Source of the DNA: JAXLYX01 sp046351215
Lineage (GTDB): Bacteria > Myxococcota_A > Polyangia > Polyangiales > Houyiibacteriaceae
Assembly (NCBI GenBank): GCA_046351215.1
Contig: JAXLYX010000028.1
Location: 1 to 44,420, forward strand
Length of the DNA stretch: 44,420 nt
Reading direction: 5' to 3'
Position 1 is the stretch's first letter. Each line of letters begins with the position of its first letter. The notes beneath the pieces were generated by a model, which saw only the letters and a program-made list of their open reading frames with translations, made no database searches and was not told the origin of the DNA. Positions 14,456 through 24,500 of the stretch are shown here, one piece after another. The position numbers were made by a program, and so were the translations under genes.

Positions 14456-15877
14456 ATGCGGACCGAGCACGACTCGATGGGGGCGATGGAGGTTCCGGAC
14501 GAGGCGCTCTACGGAGCGTCCACCGCGCGGGCGGTGCGGAACTTCCCGATCAGCGGGCATCCGATGCCGAGGCGGTTCGTTCATGCGCTCGCGCTCGTGA
14601 AGCTCGCCTGCGCTCGTGCGAACGCCGAGCTCGGGAGGCTCGATCCCGACAAGGCCCGGCTCGTCGAGGAGGTCGCGCGCGAGATCCTGGCCGGTCGGCA
14701 CGACGATCAATTCCCGGTCGACGTCTTCCAGACCGGCTCCGCGACGTCGACGAACACGAATGCGAACGAGGTGCTCGCGAACCGCGCGAGTCAGCTCCGC
14801 GGCGAGCCCCTCGGCTCGAAGCGGCCGCTCCATCCGAACGACGACGTGAACCTCGGCCAGTCGTCGAACGACGTGATCCCGACGGCGCTCCACGTGAGCG
14901 TCGCGCTCGCGCTCCGGGACGATCTCGCCCCCGCGATCGAGCTCCTGCGGGACGAGCTCGCCCAGAAGGCGACGGAGCTCGACGACGTCGTGAAGCTCGG
15001 CCGCACGCACCTGATGGACGCGACGCCGATGACCGTCGGCCAGGAGCTCTCCGGGCATGCGCGCCAGATGGAGAAGGCCCTCGGGAGGGTCCATCGCGCG
15101 ATCGACGCGCTCTCCGAGCTCGCCCTCGGAGGGACGGCCGTCGGGACCGGGCTCAACGGCCATCCGGAGCTCCCGCGGAGGGTCTGCCGGATCCTCGAGG
15201 AAGAGACGGGGCTCGTCTTCGTCGAGGCCCGGAACCACTTCGAAGCCCAGGCCGCGCGGGACGATTCGGTGGAGGTCGCCGGCGAGCTCACGGCCATCGC
15301 GGTCGCGGCGACGAAGATCGCGAACGACTTCCGCCTGCTCGCCTCGGGCCCGCGCTCCGGTCTCGGCGAGCTCCGTCTCCCCGCGACCCAGCCGGGCAGC
15401 TCGATCATGCCGGGCAAGGTGAACCCCGTGATGTCGGAGATGCTCGTGCAGGTCGCGGCCTACGTGCAGGGCCTCTGCGCGGGCGCGGCGATCGCGGGAC
15501 GGGAGGGCCAGCTCGAGCTGAACGCCACGTTGCCGTTCCTTTCGTACGCGCTCCACGAAGCGATCCGCTGCCTCGCGAACGGGCTGCGCGTGTTCGCGAG
15601 CGCGTGCGTTCGCGGCCTCGAGGTCGACCGTGCGCGAATGGCCGAGCTCGTCGAGCGCTCGCTGATGCTCGTGACGGCCCTGACGCCACGCCTCGGCTAC
15701 GACGTCGCGGCCGAGGTCGCCCACGAGGCGCTCCTCACCCATCGCACGCTGCGCGAGGTCGTCCTCGCCCGGAAGCTCCTCGATGCGGAGACGCTCGACG
15801 CGCTCCTCGATCCCCGCCACATGCTCGGCAGCGGAGCTCCGCTCAGCGAGTCCGCAGCGCGACGTCGAGACGCTTGA
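14456..15877 (+). CDS. fumC: Class II fumarate hydratase (fumarase/aspartase superfamily)
   Basis: The 473-residue product is the right length for FumC, which hydrates fumarate to L-malate. Signatures are EVPDEALYGAST, TGSATSTNTNANEV, the B-site HPNDDVNLGQSSND, GRTHLMDATPMTVGQE, and the mobile catalytic loop GSSIMPGKVNPV around S315-S316. The D in HPNDD and the SATST variation make it slightly aspartase-like, so aspartate ammonia-lyase cannot be fully excluded. The overall match (DATPMTVGQE, GGTAVGTGLNGHP) favours fumarase. The 3' end overlaps the convergent BON-domain gene by 35 bases. Confidence 0.88.
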   Translation: MRTEHDSMGAMEVPDEALYGASTARAVRNFPISGHPMPRRFVHALALVKLACARANAELGRLDPDKARLVEEVAREILAGRHDDQFPVDVFQTGSATSTNTNANEVLANRASQLRGEPLGSKRPLHPNDDVNLGQSSNDVIPTALHVSVALALRDDLAPAIELLRDELAQKATELDDVVKLGRTHLMDATPMTVGQELSGHARQMEKALGRVHRAIDALSELALGGTAVGTGLNGHPELPRRVCRILEEETGLVFVEARNHFEAQAARDDSVEVAGELTAIAVAATKIANDFRLLASGPRSGLGELRLPATQPGSSIMPGKVNPVMSEMLVQVAAYVQGLCAGAAIAGREGQLELNATLPFLSYALHEAIRCLANGLRVFASACVRGLEVDRARMAELVERSLMLVTALTPRLGYDVAAEVAHEALLTHRTLREVVLARKLLDAETLDALLDPRHMLGSGAPLSESAARRRDA

Positions 15878-16202
15878 TGCCCTGGACGGTGCGGGCGGCG
15901 CGCTCGGCCGCTTCGACGTCCGCCGCGGTAGCGAGCGTTCCGCGGAGCGTCACGACGGCGTCGCGCACCTCGACCTGCACGTCCCGAGCGGCGAGCCCGG
16001 GCGTCTCGGCGAGCGCCTTCCGGACCTCGTCGAGGAGCCAGGGGTCCGAGCCGATGGGCGCCGGACCGAGGTCGTGGAGGCTCGAGCGCCCCTCGCGCAA
16101 GAGCCCTCCGAGCGCGCGGACGCCGACGAGGCCCGCGCCGCCCACGGCGTACGTGGCGAGGGTGGAGACCGTCTCGTCGTCGGGATCTCTTCGCTTCGGC
16201 AT
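15843..16202 (-). CDS. BON-domain protein
   Basis: The 119-residue product has a short charged N-terminus (PKRRDPDDETVSTLATYAVGGAGLVGV) and a BON domain at about 57-119 (LLDEVRKALAETPGLAARDVQVEVRDAVVTLRGTL, then VEAAERAARTVQGIKRLDVAL). BON domains bind phospholipid membranes and occur in OsmY-type stress proteins. ATG 16202 is chosen for GGAGG five bases upstream; GTG 16220 is the alternative. No signal peptide is evident, although AVGGAGLVGVRALGGLL is mildly hydrophobic. It converges on and overlaps fumC. Confidence 0.85.
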   Translation of the reverse strand: MPKRRDPDDETVSTLATYAVGGAGLVGVRALGGLLREGRSSLHDLGPAPIGSDPWLLDEVRKALAETPGLAARDVQVEVRDAVVTLRGTLATAADVEAAERAARTVQGIKRLDVALRTR

Positions 16203-16353
16203 GGGAGCCTCCGTCGACACGATAGCGCGCCGACGTCCCGATGGCGCGCGACCGCGGGCGATGTCGCATCGCCCTGGACGAGACGAGGAGAGGCCTTCGC
16301 GAAGGCGTTCTCTGCGACGACCCCCGCCCCTGTCGGAGGCGGCTTCGGCGTGC

Positions 16354-16359
16354 TAGCTT
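16354..16359 (+). promoter_or_regulatory. Candidate -10 element (TAGCTT) of the TMTC-like gene
   Basis: It lies ten bases before ATG 16370 and would give a leader of only about four bases. It resembles the hexamers before the aconitase and fumarase genes but has looser spacing. Confidence 0.3.
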
Positions 16360-16369
16360 GCCGCCTGCG

Positions 16370-17929
16370 ATGTCCACCCAGGCCGTCTCATACGGCGTGG
16401 ACAGCACGCCTTCTTCCGTTTCGAGGTCCCTCGCGGATCGCTCCGCGCTCGCCCTCGTGCTCGTCGGGGTCGCGCTCGCGTTCGCGCCGACGCTCGGCTT
16501 CGGCTTCGTCGATTGGGACGATCCCGACCTCGTCGTGCACAACGCTCTGATCGTCGCGCCCCAGAGCGCCGCGCTGGTCGAGCACCTCGCGACCCCGCAG
16601 CTCGGCTATCCGCAGCCGATCACGCTGCTCTCCTACCGGATCGAGCACGCCTTCGTCGGCTTCTCGCATCCGTGGGTGCAGCACCTCGTGAACGTGCTCT
16701 TCCACCTCGGCAGCGTGGCGCTCGTCTTCTCGATCGCCCGGCGTCTCGGCGTGGGCACGCTCGGCGCCGCGCTCGCGGCGGTCCTCGTCGGGCTCCATCC
16801 CGCGGCCGCCGAGCCGGTCTCGTGGGTCACGGGACGCAAGGACATCCTCGCCCTCTTCTTCTCGCTCGCGACGATCCGGCTGCGTCTCTCGGTGCTCGCG
16901 GCGCCGAACCGCGGCATGCGGATCGCGGCCTTCGCGACGTTCCTCCTCGCGCTCGGCTCGAAGCCGGTGGCGGTCGCGCTCGCGCCGATCGTCGTGCTGA
17001 TCACGCTCGCGGGCTCGGAGTCCGAGCCCAGCCTCCGGAAGCGCCTGCGCCTCGCGCTCTCGGCGAACCTGCCCGAGCTGCTCGCGACGCTCTTGCTGAT
17101 CCCGCTCGCCTACGTCTGCCATCGCATGTTCGGCGGGCTGCGCGAGCACGAGCCCTTCGGGGACATCCTGCGCTCGGCCTGGTACGGGCTCGGGGCGCAC
17201 CTGGCGATCTTCCTCGGCATCGAGGCGCCCTGCGTCGAGCACATCCCGGCCGCGATGCCGCCGCCCTACACGCCGCGCTTCGATCTGCTCCCTCCCCTCG
17301 TCGGGCTCGCGCTCGCGGGGATCGCGCTCTCGCTCGACACGCGGTCGCGGAAGCTCTTCGCGGCCGTGCTCGCAGGCTCGGTCTTCGCGTACCTGCCCTC
17401 GTCGGGCCTCGTGCCGATGAACCGCTTCCTCGCGGACTCCTACGTGTATCCCGCGCTCCCGGGCCTCGGGCTCGCGCTCGGGCTCGTCGCGGATCGGCTG
17501 CTCGAGCGCCATGCCCGCGCGCTGCCGCTGACGCGACGCGTGCTGGTGCCGGCCTTCGCCACGCTGCTCGCGCTCTTCCTCCTGCCCGCGTCCGCGCGCT
17601 TCCGCTCGAGCGAGGCGCTCTGGTACGACGCCTTGCAGCAACATCCGAAGTACTTCCGCGCCTGCCAGCATTGGTCGACGGCGGTCGGCCAGACGCGCGG
17701 ACCGAGGCTCGGCCTCGCCGCGACCGATCGCTGCCTCGCGAGCTTCGGCCCCGATCGACTCGAGCGCCCGAGGGCCATCGCCCTCTTCGAGCTCGGCCGC
17801 TTCGCGGAGGCCGGCGATTGGATGGCGCGCTCGCTCGACCGCTACCCGCACGATCGCAAGGCCCCGGACCACCTCCTCGCGCTCGCGGCCGCGCGCCTCG
17901 CCGCGAGGGATGCGGCGCGCGGGCTCTGA
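16370..17929 (+). CDS. Multi-pass membrane protein, TMTC/PMT-like GT-C glycosyltransferase candidate
   Basis: The 519-residue product has about nine membrane segments (LALVLVGVALAFAPTLGFGF, VNVLFHLGSVALVFSI, IAAFATFLLALGSKPVAVAL, LPPLVGLALAGIALSL and others). The first loop carries an acidic motif, FVDWDDPDLVVHNALI. The third region has WVTGRKDILALFFSLATI, a pattern typical of TMTC-like proteins and of GT-C transferases that use lipid-phosphate sugars. A short TPR-like tail follows (ERPRAIALFELGRFAEAGDWMARSL). A role in O-linked mannosylation of exported proteins is possible; the many secreted proteins here would be plausible substrates. The specific reaction cannot be read from the sequence. 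Confidence 0.8.
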   Translation: MSTQAVSYGVDSTPSSVSRSLADRSALALVLVGVALAFAPTLGFGFVDWDDPDLVVHNALIVAPQSAALVEHLATPQLGYPQPITLLSYRIEHAFVGFSHPWVQHLVNVLFHLGSVALVFSIARRLGVGTLGAALAAVLVGLHPAAAEPVSWVTGRKDILALFFSLATIRLRLSVLAAPNRGMRIAAFATFLLALGSKPVAVALAPIVVLITLAGSESEPSLRKRLRLALSANLPELLATLLLIPLAYVCHRMFGGLREHEPFGDILRSAWYGLGAHLAIFLGIEAPCVEHIPAAMPPPYTPRFDLLPPLVGLALAGIALSLDTRSRKLFAAVLAGSVFAYLPSSGLVPMNRFLADSYVYPALPGLGLALGLVADRLLERHARALPLTRRVLVPAFATLLALFLLPASARFRSSEALWYDALQQHPKYFRACQHWSTAVGQTRGPRLGLAATDRCLASFGPDRLERPRAIALFELGRFAEAGDWMARSLDRYPHDRKAPDHLLALAAARLAARDAARGL

Positions 17930-17961
17930 GGAAGGCTCGAGAGCCCGCGGCCGCTCGGGGC

Positions 17962-17977
17962 GACCTGGCGACAGGTC
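17962..17977. terminator. Hairpin with GNRA loop between convergent genes
   Basis: GACCTG-GCGA-CAGGTC forms a perfect 6-bp stem with a GCGA tetraloop. It is wedged between the stop of the TMTC-like gene and the stop of the glycine-rich lipoprotein gene at 17979. The short stem and lack of a U-tract make termination plausible but not certain. Confidence 0.45.
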
Positions 17978-17978
17978 T

Positions 17979-20900
17979 TCAGTGCGGGGAGTCGCAGCCG
18001 TTGTAGACGAGCTTCGACGTACCCGCCGGCCCGCTCGGGTAGTTGGGCCAGCCGCCGCCGCCCGCCGAGCCGCCGGAGCCGGCGGCGGACGTGAAGCTCC
18101 CCATCACGGTCGAGCGGCACGTCATCACGCCGACGCTCGGTCCACCGGGACCGCCCTGCCCCGCACCGCCGTGGCCGCCGCCGGCGCCGCTGCCGCCGTC
18201 GCCACCACGGCCGGCGCCCGAGACGCCGGAGCCTCCGCCACCGCCGCCGCCCGCGCCGGAGCCGCCACCGCCGCCTCCGCCACCGGCGCCGCCGTTGCCA
18301 CCGCGGCCGCCGTCGCCGCCACGCCCCGCGGAGAACGAGCAGTCCGAGACGACGATGCCGCTCGAGTCGATCGCGAGCAGCGCGATCGCGGCGCCGCCGC
18401 CTCCGCCGCCGTAGCCGCCGGTGCCACCGCAGCCGCCGCCACCGCCGCCGCCGCCGCCGCCGCCGTCGCCGCCGTTGCCGCCGACCACGGCATCGCCCGC
18501 GCCTCCGCCCCCACCGCCGCTGCCGCCGGTGCCGGCCGTGCCGTTCCCACCGTTGGCGCCGACGTACGGGGACCAGACGTTGCCCGAGAGGACGCCGAGG
18601 CTGGCGTTGTTCCCGGTCCCGCCACTCGAGCCGCCGCCGCACATGCCGCCGCCGCCGCCCGGCGAGCCGCCGCTACCGCACGAAGGCGAGCCTCCGCCTG
18701 CACCGGCGGTGCCGCACTGGCTCGAGCCGTTCGCGCCGGGCCCGGTCCAGTTCGTGCCGCACGCCCAGGAGGTTCCGTCGTAGCCGCCGTCGCCTCCGTT
18801 CGAGCCACCGGACGAGCCTCCGCACTTCGCGCCCGCGCCGTTGCCGTGGGTTCGGCCGCTCGCATCGCCGCCGCGATCGCCGCCGGCGCCGTTCGAGCCG
18901 CTCCCGCCGGAATAGCCGGTCGTCGCGTTCCCCGTCGAGACCGTGAGATGCCGCAGCGTGACGTTCGCGCTCACGAGGCGGATGCCGTAGACCGAGGCGC
19001 CGGTGCCCGACGCGTTCGGCGAGGCGATCGTGAAGCGCTCGAGCGTGGCCGCGCTGAGGCCCTGCCCGTAGACGCTCTCCGGGAACCCGCTGATCACCGC
19101 CACGTACGAGGCGGAGCGGGCCCAGCCGTCGGCGCGGCTGTAGCCGCCGTGGACCGCGATGCCCTGCTTCAGGACGACGCGCTCGTTGTACGTGCCCTTC
19201 GAGACGACGACGTCGGGGCGGCTCGGGTTCGCGACGGAGAGGCCGTAGTTGATGGTGCGGCAGGGATTCGCGCGCGTTCCGCAGCCGGCTCCGTCCGTGC
19301 CGTCGATGGCGACGAAGACCAGCTTCGACTCCTCTCCGTCGACGCCATCGCAATTCGAGTCGAAGAAGGAGTCCTCGACCGGATCCGCCATGCCCGGATG
19401 GCGGTACGGATCCCGCGCGTCGCAGGCGCAGATCAGGCTGCCCGAGTCGTTGGCGTCCGCCATCTGCCAGGGCCAGCCCCCCGGATCGCGCGGGGTCGTC
19501 GACGGACACATCGACGGCTCGATCGACTTCCAGATCGTCTCGTCGACGCATCCGCGGACCTGGCTCGTCGAGGCCGTGTAGCGGACCGCCGCCCAGCCGA
19601 CGGCGCCCGTGAGCGACGCGGGTGCGCCGCATTCGAAGGTCGGACCGTCGACCGACGACATCGGCGAGATCGCGCAGGTCTCGAACCGGTACGAGCCCGA
19701 ATCCGAGGCGAAGCTCGAGGGCGCGTAGCCGTGCGAGATCGTGGACGGCTCCGTGTCGACCGCGGCGCACTTGAACTGGCTGTGGTGCGTCATGCCGTGC
19801 CACGGAGAGGTCGCCCACGCCGTCCGGTCGACGCTGCACAAGCCGTGCGGGGTGACGGCCTGCTCGGCCGCGGGCGCGCCGACGGGGGGACGCGCGGGGG
19901 ACGCGGGATCCATCCCGCCCCGCCACTGCGCGAAGTCGAGCCCCGGCAGCCCCGCACCGCTCGGGGAGAAGGTCCCGTCCATGCGGCGGGTGCATTCGCG
20001 CCAATACGAGCCGTCTCCGGCCGGGTACGCGACGGGGAAGGCCGGATCCGCGCAGCGCGAGCGCTCCTTGATGCGCATCGCACCGTACGCGTCCACGACC
20101 GTCATCGAGGGCTGCTCGTAGGCGCTCGTGTGGAGCTCCATGAAGTAGGCGAACGACTGCCAGCGCAGGACGTCCGCGTTCGGGCTCGTGCCCGAGGGCG
20201 AGAGGGGCTGCACCTGGGCGTAATCCGGGGTGGCGTCGCCGTTGTAGTCACCGGAGGTGCTGCCGCAGGCCTTCGTCAGGGCGTTCAGCTCGTTCGCGAC
20301 GAACGCACGACCGCCGCCGAGCGCCGGGGCGGAATTCGGGCCGCTGCTCGCACGCTGGAGGACGGCATCGACGTCGTTGCGATCGGGCTCGACGAGCGCG
20401 AGCGGGAAGACGGCCGAGGTGCAGCCCGTGACCGGGGGCTCCGCCGCGAGGTCCTCCTCGAGGAAGCCGTCCTCGCAGAGGTGGACCGTGTGCTCCTGGC
20501 CGTACTCGTTCTCGAGCACGATGCGATCGACGCGCCGGACGGCGCATCCGGCGTTGGCGACGGCCTGGATCGCCTCGTCCTTCACCCCCTCGTGCTCCGC
20601 GGTGAGGGCGTTCCAGGCGCTCCGCGAGATCCAATGATCGCCGTCCGCGTCGCAGAGCTGCGGGCGGCCCGTGTCGCCGAGCGGCCAGTAGTAGCCGGCC
20701 GTCGTCTCGCAGACGCACGATCCGTCGGCCGCCGTCGTCGGATGGAAGACCCCCGTCGCCCCCGCGAGCGGCTGGCCGGTCGTCGGGTCGACGCAGGCGG
20801 TCGCGCAGGCGGCGCAGGTCCCGTCGGGCCTCAGCGCCTCGTCCGCGCGGCAGGGCCGCTGGCGGCACTCGCACTCGCCCCCGGCGACCGGCACCATCAT

Positions 20901-21455
20901 CTCCTGATCGGTGCACATCCGCCCGCCGCAGACGCCGTCGAGGACGCACTTCCCCGTGACCTCGTTGAGGTGGTAGCCCGTGTCGCAGCCACCGCAGGCC
21001 GCCGAGGTCGCGCTCGACACGCAGACCCGATGCTGCAGCAAGCACTCGTCGGCGATGCTCCCGACGACGTCGAAGGTGCAGGTCTTCGGCGGTCCGCAGT
21101 CGATCACGGCGCACGACACGCAGGTGCCCGTCGTCGGATCGAAGCCGAAATCGGTGCGCTCGCACGCGGGCTGGCAGACGGCGCCCCGGGGGGTGTTCTC
21201 GCAGACGCGACCCGCCGGACAGGTCCCGTCGGCACGCATCGAGGGACACGTCGGCGCACCGCACGCGGTGCCCACGCAGGCGTCCGTCGTGCCGGCGTCC
21301 GACGCGGCCGCATCGCTGCCGCCGTCCGCGCAGAGACCGTTCGGACAGCCCGACTCCGAGTCGCAGCCCGCGAGGGCGAGGAGCAGCACGCAGACCGCTC
21401 CCCACGCCGCGGCGCTCGCTCCACTTCGAATCGTCCGTTCCGCTCGTTCACCCAT
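17979..21455 (-). CDS. Large lipoprotein: Cys-rich head, beta-helix-like region, glycine-rich tail
   Basis: The 1158-residue product starts at ATG 21455, with GGGAGG six bases upstream. A signal peptide ends in lipobox LALAGC. A Cys-rich region follows (to about residue 230, e.g. CPAGRVCENT, GCDTGYHLNEVTGKC, CVDPTTGQPLAG), then a mixed central region. At about 715-840 there is a pectin-lyase-like/DUF1565-type start: DGTDGAGCGTRANPCRTINYGL, VVVSKGTYNERVVLKQGIAVHGGY, then NVTLRHLTV. From about 841 almost to the end the chain is dominated by GG, GGN and GGS runs (including eleven Gly in a row), broken by a short non-repetitive strand (LLAIDSSGIVVSDCSFS). A surface-exposed, extended or polyglycine-helix domain is inferred. 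It is the last gene of the RHS operon. Confidence 0.85.
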   Translation of the reverse strand: MGERAERTIRSGASAAAWGAVCVLLLALAGCDSESGCPNGLCADGGSDAAASDAGTTDACVGTACGAPTCPSMRADGTCPAGRVCENTPRGAVCQPACERTDFGFDPTTGTCVSCAVIDCGPPKTCTFDVVGSIADECLLQHRVCVSSATSAACGGCDTGYHLNEVTGKCVLDGVCGGRMCTDQEMMVPVAGGECECRQRPCRADEALRPDGTCAACATACVDPTTGQPLAGATGVFHPTTAADGSCVCETTAGYYWPLGDTGRPQLCDADGDHWISRSAWNALTAEHEGVKDEAIQAVANAGCAVRRVDRIVLENEYGQEHTVHLCEDGFLEEDLAAEPPVTGCTSAVFPLALVEPDRNDVDAVLQRASSGPNSAPALGGGRAFVANELNALTKACGSTSGDYNGDATPDYAQVQPLSPSGTSPNADVLRWQSFAYFMELHTSAYEQPSMTVVDAYGAMRIKERSRCADPAFPVAYPAGDGSYWRECTRRMDGTFSPSGAGLPGLDFAQWRGGMDPASPARPPVGAPAAEQAVTPHGLCSVDRTAWATSPWHGMTHHSQFKCAAVDTEPSTISHGYAPSSFASDSGSYRFETCAISPMSSVDGPTFECGAPASLTGAVGWAAVRYTASTSQVRGCVDETIWKSIEPSMCPSTTPRDPGGWPWQMADANDSGSLICACDARDPYRHPGMADPVEDSFFDSNCDGVDGEESKLVFVAIDGTDGAGCGTRANPCRTINYGLSVANPSRPDVVVSKGTYNERVVLKQGIAVHGGYSRADGWARSASYVAVISGFPESVYGQGLSAATLERFTIASPNASGTGASVYGIRLVSANVTLRHLTVSTGNATTGYSGGSGSNGAGGDRGGDASGRTHGNGAGAKCGGSSGGSNGGDGGYDGTSWACGTNWTGPGANGSSQCGTAGAGGGSPSCGSGGSPGGGGGMCGGGSSGGTGNNASLGVLSGNVWSPYVGANGGNGTAGTGGSGGGGGGAGDAVVGGNGGDGGGGGGGGGGGCGGTGGYGGGGGGAAIALLAIDSSGIVVSDCSFSAGRGGDGGRGGNGGAGGGGGGGGSGAGGGGGGGSGVSGAGRGGDGGSGAGGGHGGAGQGGPGGPSVGVMTCRSTVMGSFTSAAGSGGSAGGGGWPNYPSGPAGTSKLVYNGCDSPH
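18043..18931 (-). repeat. Glycine-codon-rich low-complexity region
   Basis: On the plus strand this stretch is dominated by GCC/CCG/CGC triplets. On the coding strand it is GGC/GGA/GGT glycine runs. It is interrupted at about 18330-18400 by non-repetitive sequence. The composition opens long spurious frames on all strands. Confidence 0.85.
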
Positions 21456-21541
21456 CGCCCGCCTCCCGTCACGCACGTCGTCTCGCCCGCCCCCCGTGGA
21501 ACCCCTCGGTGCGGAGCCGGTCCTCGCCCTTCCCCGGTGCA

Positions 21542-24500
21542 TCAGCGACATGCCGACGGATCCGTGAAGTCCGAGTAGTGAACGTAGAGAACGATGTTCT
21601 CGACGTTGTTGAGGTCCACGTCCTGGTTGTCCGGGTTGTTCTTCTGATCGAAGACAAGGCTCCAGGACGTGTTCACGAACGGCCGCTCGCGGAACTCGTA
21701 GCTCCGGTACACCGACGGGTCGTAGTGCGGGTCGTTCGCGACGTAGGGACGCGCGACCATGAGGGCGTCCGGGAGCCGGTAGCGCGCCACGTCGTGCGTC
21801 ACCCGCCGGATCTCGCCGATGCCGTCCTGACGGATCCACACCTCGGCGTCGGCATCGCCGAGCGGAGCCCCGAAGAACACCGTCTCGATCGACCCGATCT
21901 GATGGTTGAACGTGCACGCGCTGAGCTGCTCGCGGTACGTCCGGAAGGGGATCGTCAACCGCCCGTCGCGGTCGAGCAGCCTCGAGCTCGTGAGGGCCTC
22001 GCGGAACGCGGCCGCACGCCTCGCCGACGAGAGGTCGCCCGTACGGTCCCGGAGCGGCACGTTGAGGACCTCGTCGCGCAGGGAGATGCGGCGCACGCGG
22101 CTCGCGCGCGTCCGGTACTGCCCACGGAAGGCCTCGTACTCGTCCTCGAGCTCGTCGAGGTAGTTGTCGATGTTGTAGAAGTCGCGCGAGACCATCCGCA
22201 CGAGGAAGAGCGCGTCCTTCTTCGCGTAGCTCTGGCTCGAGTAGTACTCGAACATGAGCGTGGCCCGGTACGCGTACTCGAGCGCTCGCTGGAAGCTCCG
22301 ATCGGCGTTCAGCACCGCCGCGTTCTGGTAGATGCGGATGTTCGGATCGTTGCGCGCCGCCTCGACGTCGATGACGAGCTGCTCGGCGCGGCGCTGCTCC
22401 TCCTGCATCCGTTGCGCCTCGAGTCGGAGGCGCTGGATGCGCGACTGCGCGAGCGCGAACTCGTGGGTCGTGCGGAGCGCCCTCACCTGGAGCTCGGCGA
22501 GCGAACGCACGAGGTTCGAGGTCGTGTAGTTCGACTCGATCAGGAGCTCGGTGCACTGCTGCCGGGTGACCCAGCGGGCCGTGCTCAGGTCGATGGCGGC
22601 GGCCGCCGCCTGCGCCGCCGCGGCCTCCGCGTCGAGCAGGGTCGCCTCGGCCGCTGTGCCGGCCGCTGCCGCGACGAAGCCCGCGCCCCCGGCGTTGTCG
22701 ACGCCGATGCCCGAGGCTCCGAGCAACACGCTCGTCGCCCGGTCGAGACCGCCGACGGCCACCTGCGCCGCGCGGGCGAGCTGGTTCAGGGTCATCGACT
22801 GGCTGCCCATCGCGAACTGGAAGTCCGCGATCTCGTCGACGAGTCCGCAGCGATCGTTCACCCGAGTCTTCTCGGCGTCGATCTGCGCGAGGAGGTTCGT
22901 CAGCTCCGTCCGATGGAGGCGCTGATCGTCGGCCGAGAGCACGAGCTCCCCGATCGCCTCGTGGATAGCGCCGTTGCCCACGGTGCCGCAGGGGTCCCCG
23001 TGCATCGACGTCGCCGTGGAGAGCGAGGCGTACTTGACGATCGCCGGATGGATGCGGCCATCGCTGCCCTGGAACGAGCCGCAGAGCTCGTTGAGCCGCT
23101 GCTCGTACGTCAGGCCGATCCGGATGAGCTCCGACTGGAACGACGCCGCGTCGGTGTCGAACGCGCGGCCGCTCGAGAGCGCGTCCTCCTCGAACCGACG
23201 GGCCGTGTCGGCACGCTGGCGAGCGAGGGCGAGCGCCGCCTCGAAGACGTTGCCGAAGCGGGTGTCCGAGTCGTCCATCGAGGGGAACGGGATCTCGTCG
23301 GGGCCGAAGCCGAAGGCGTTGACGTCGTCGGAGATCGACGTGCGGACGTCCCGCATGTCCGCGAGCGCGAGGCCGTACCGGCGCTGGGCCTCCTCGAGCG
23401 TCGCGACGACCTGGGGCCTCGCGGCGCCCTGGAGCCGGTCGGCGATCTGGAGCATCACCTGCGAGAGGATCACGGACTCGAGGTACGTCGACGCATACGC
23501 CCGATCGAGGACGCGGCGCGCGAGGTCGGGGCGGTGGAAGCCCTGGTAGCGGCGGGCGATCTCGCTCCACGCGCGGGCCTTCTTCGTCGAGCCCCCGATC
23601 AGGCGCTCGAGGTAGAGCGTGACGACGCCCTGGCGGATCACCGCGGGGGTGTCGTTCTGGCTCACGTCGTCCCGGCGGAGCGCGTCGTAGATGAGCGGCG
23701 CGGTCACGCGGAAGAAGCGGTCGCTCGCCAGGTCGTAGTACTGCACGGCCTTGTAGAGCGAGTGCATCTCGAAGCCGGCGAGGCCGCTCAGGTCGACGCC
23801 GTTCACCTCGAAGCTCGAGCCGAGGAACGTGGCCCCGTTCGTCGCCGCGAGGTCGAAGCGCGAGCTCAGGGCCTCGGTGTACGCCTCGTCGCCGAGCATG
23901 ATGAGCAGCTCGGCCTGGAGCTTCTCGAAGCCGTCCGTCTGGGCGAGCGTGCTCCAGCTCGTGCTCGGGTACTGGCTCATGCTCGAGGACAGGACCCTAC
24001 GGAAGCTCGCGAAGGCGGGGTCCGGATTGCTCACGCCTCCCCCCGCGATGTACGAGGCCATCAGGCAGTCGAGACGGTCCTCGATCTCCTGGATGGCCTC
24101 CGCGTCGTAGCAGTAGGGCGTGCTCTGCCCGCCGTCCTGGCAGAGCGTCGGGGCGAAGCCCAGGGTCCGGCCCCCCGCGCTCTGGAAGCGCGTCTTGTAG
24201 CGGAACGCATCCTGGATCAGCGATTCGAGGGGCGGACGCGGGAGACCGACGACGCTCGACGAACGCTTGTAGAAGATCTTCCCGGCGCGGAGGTTCGTCC
24301 GGTCGGCGCTGCAGAAGATCGGCGGCGTCGTGCTCGGCGGCACGATGGCGCAGGTGAAGACGGGGTCCGCCTCGATCACGCTGCTCGAGGTGAGCCATTG
24401 CTCGAGGACCCGGCCGCAGCTGCCGTTCTGCTGGCACGGATCGGTGGCGAGCATGCGCGCACGCGTCGCGTCGTCCGGATCGTTCGGGAAGGCGAAGAAG

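Noticed and set aside
17910..21578. A 1222-codon open frame on the plus strand
   Set aside because: It is antisense to the glycine-rich lipoprotein gene. Its Ala/Arg-rich content follows from GCC/CGC triplets opposite glycine codons.
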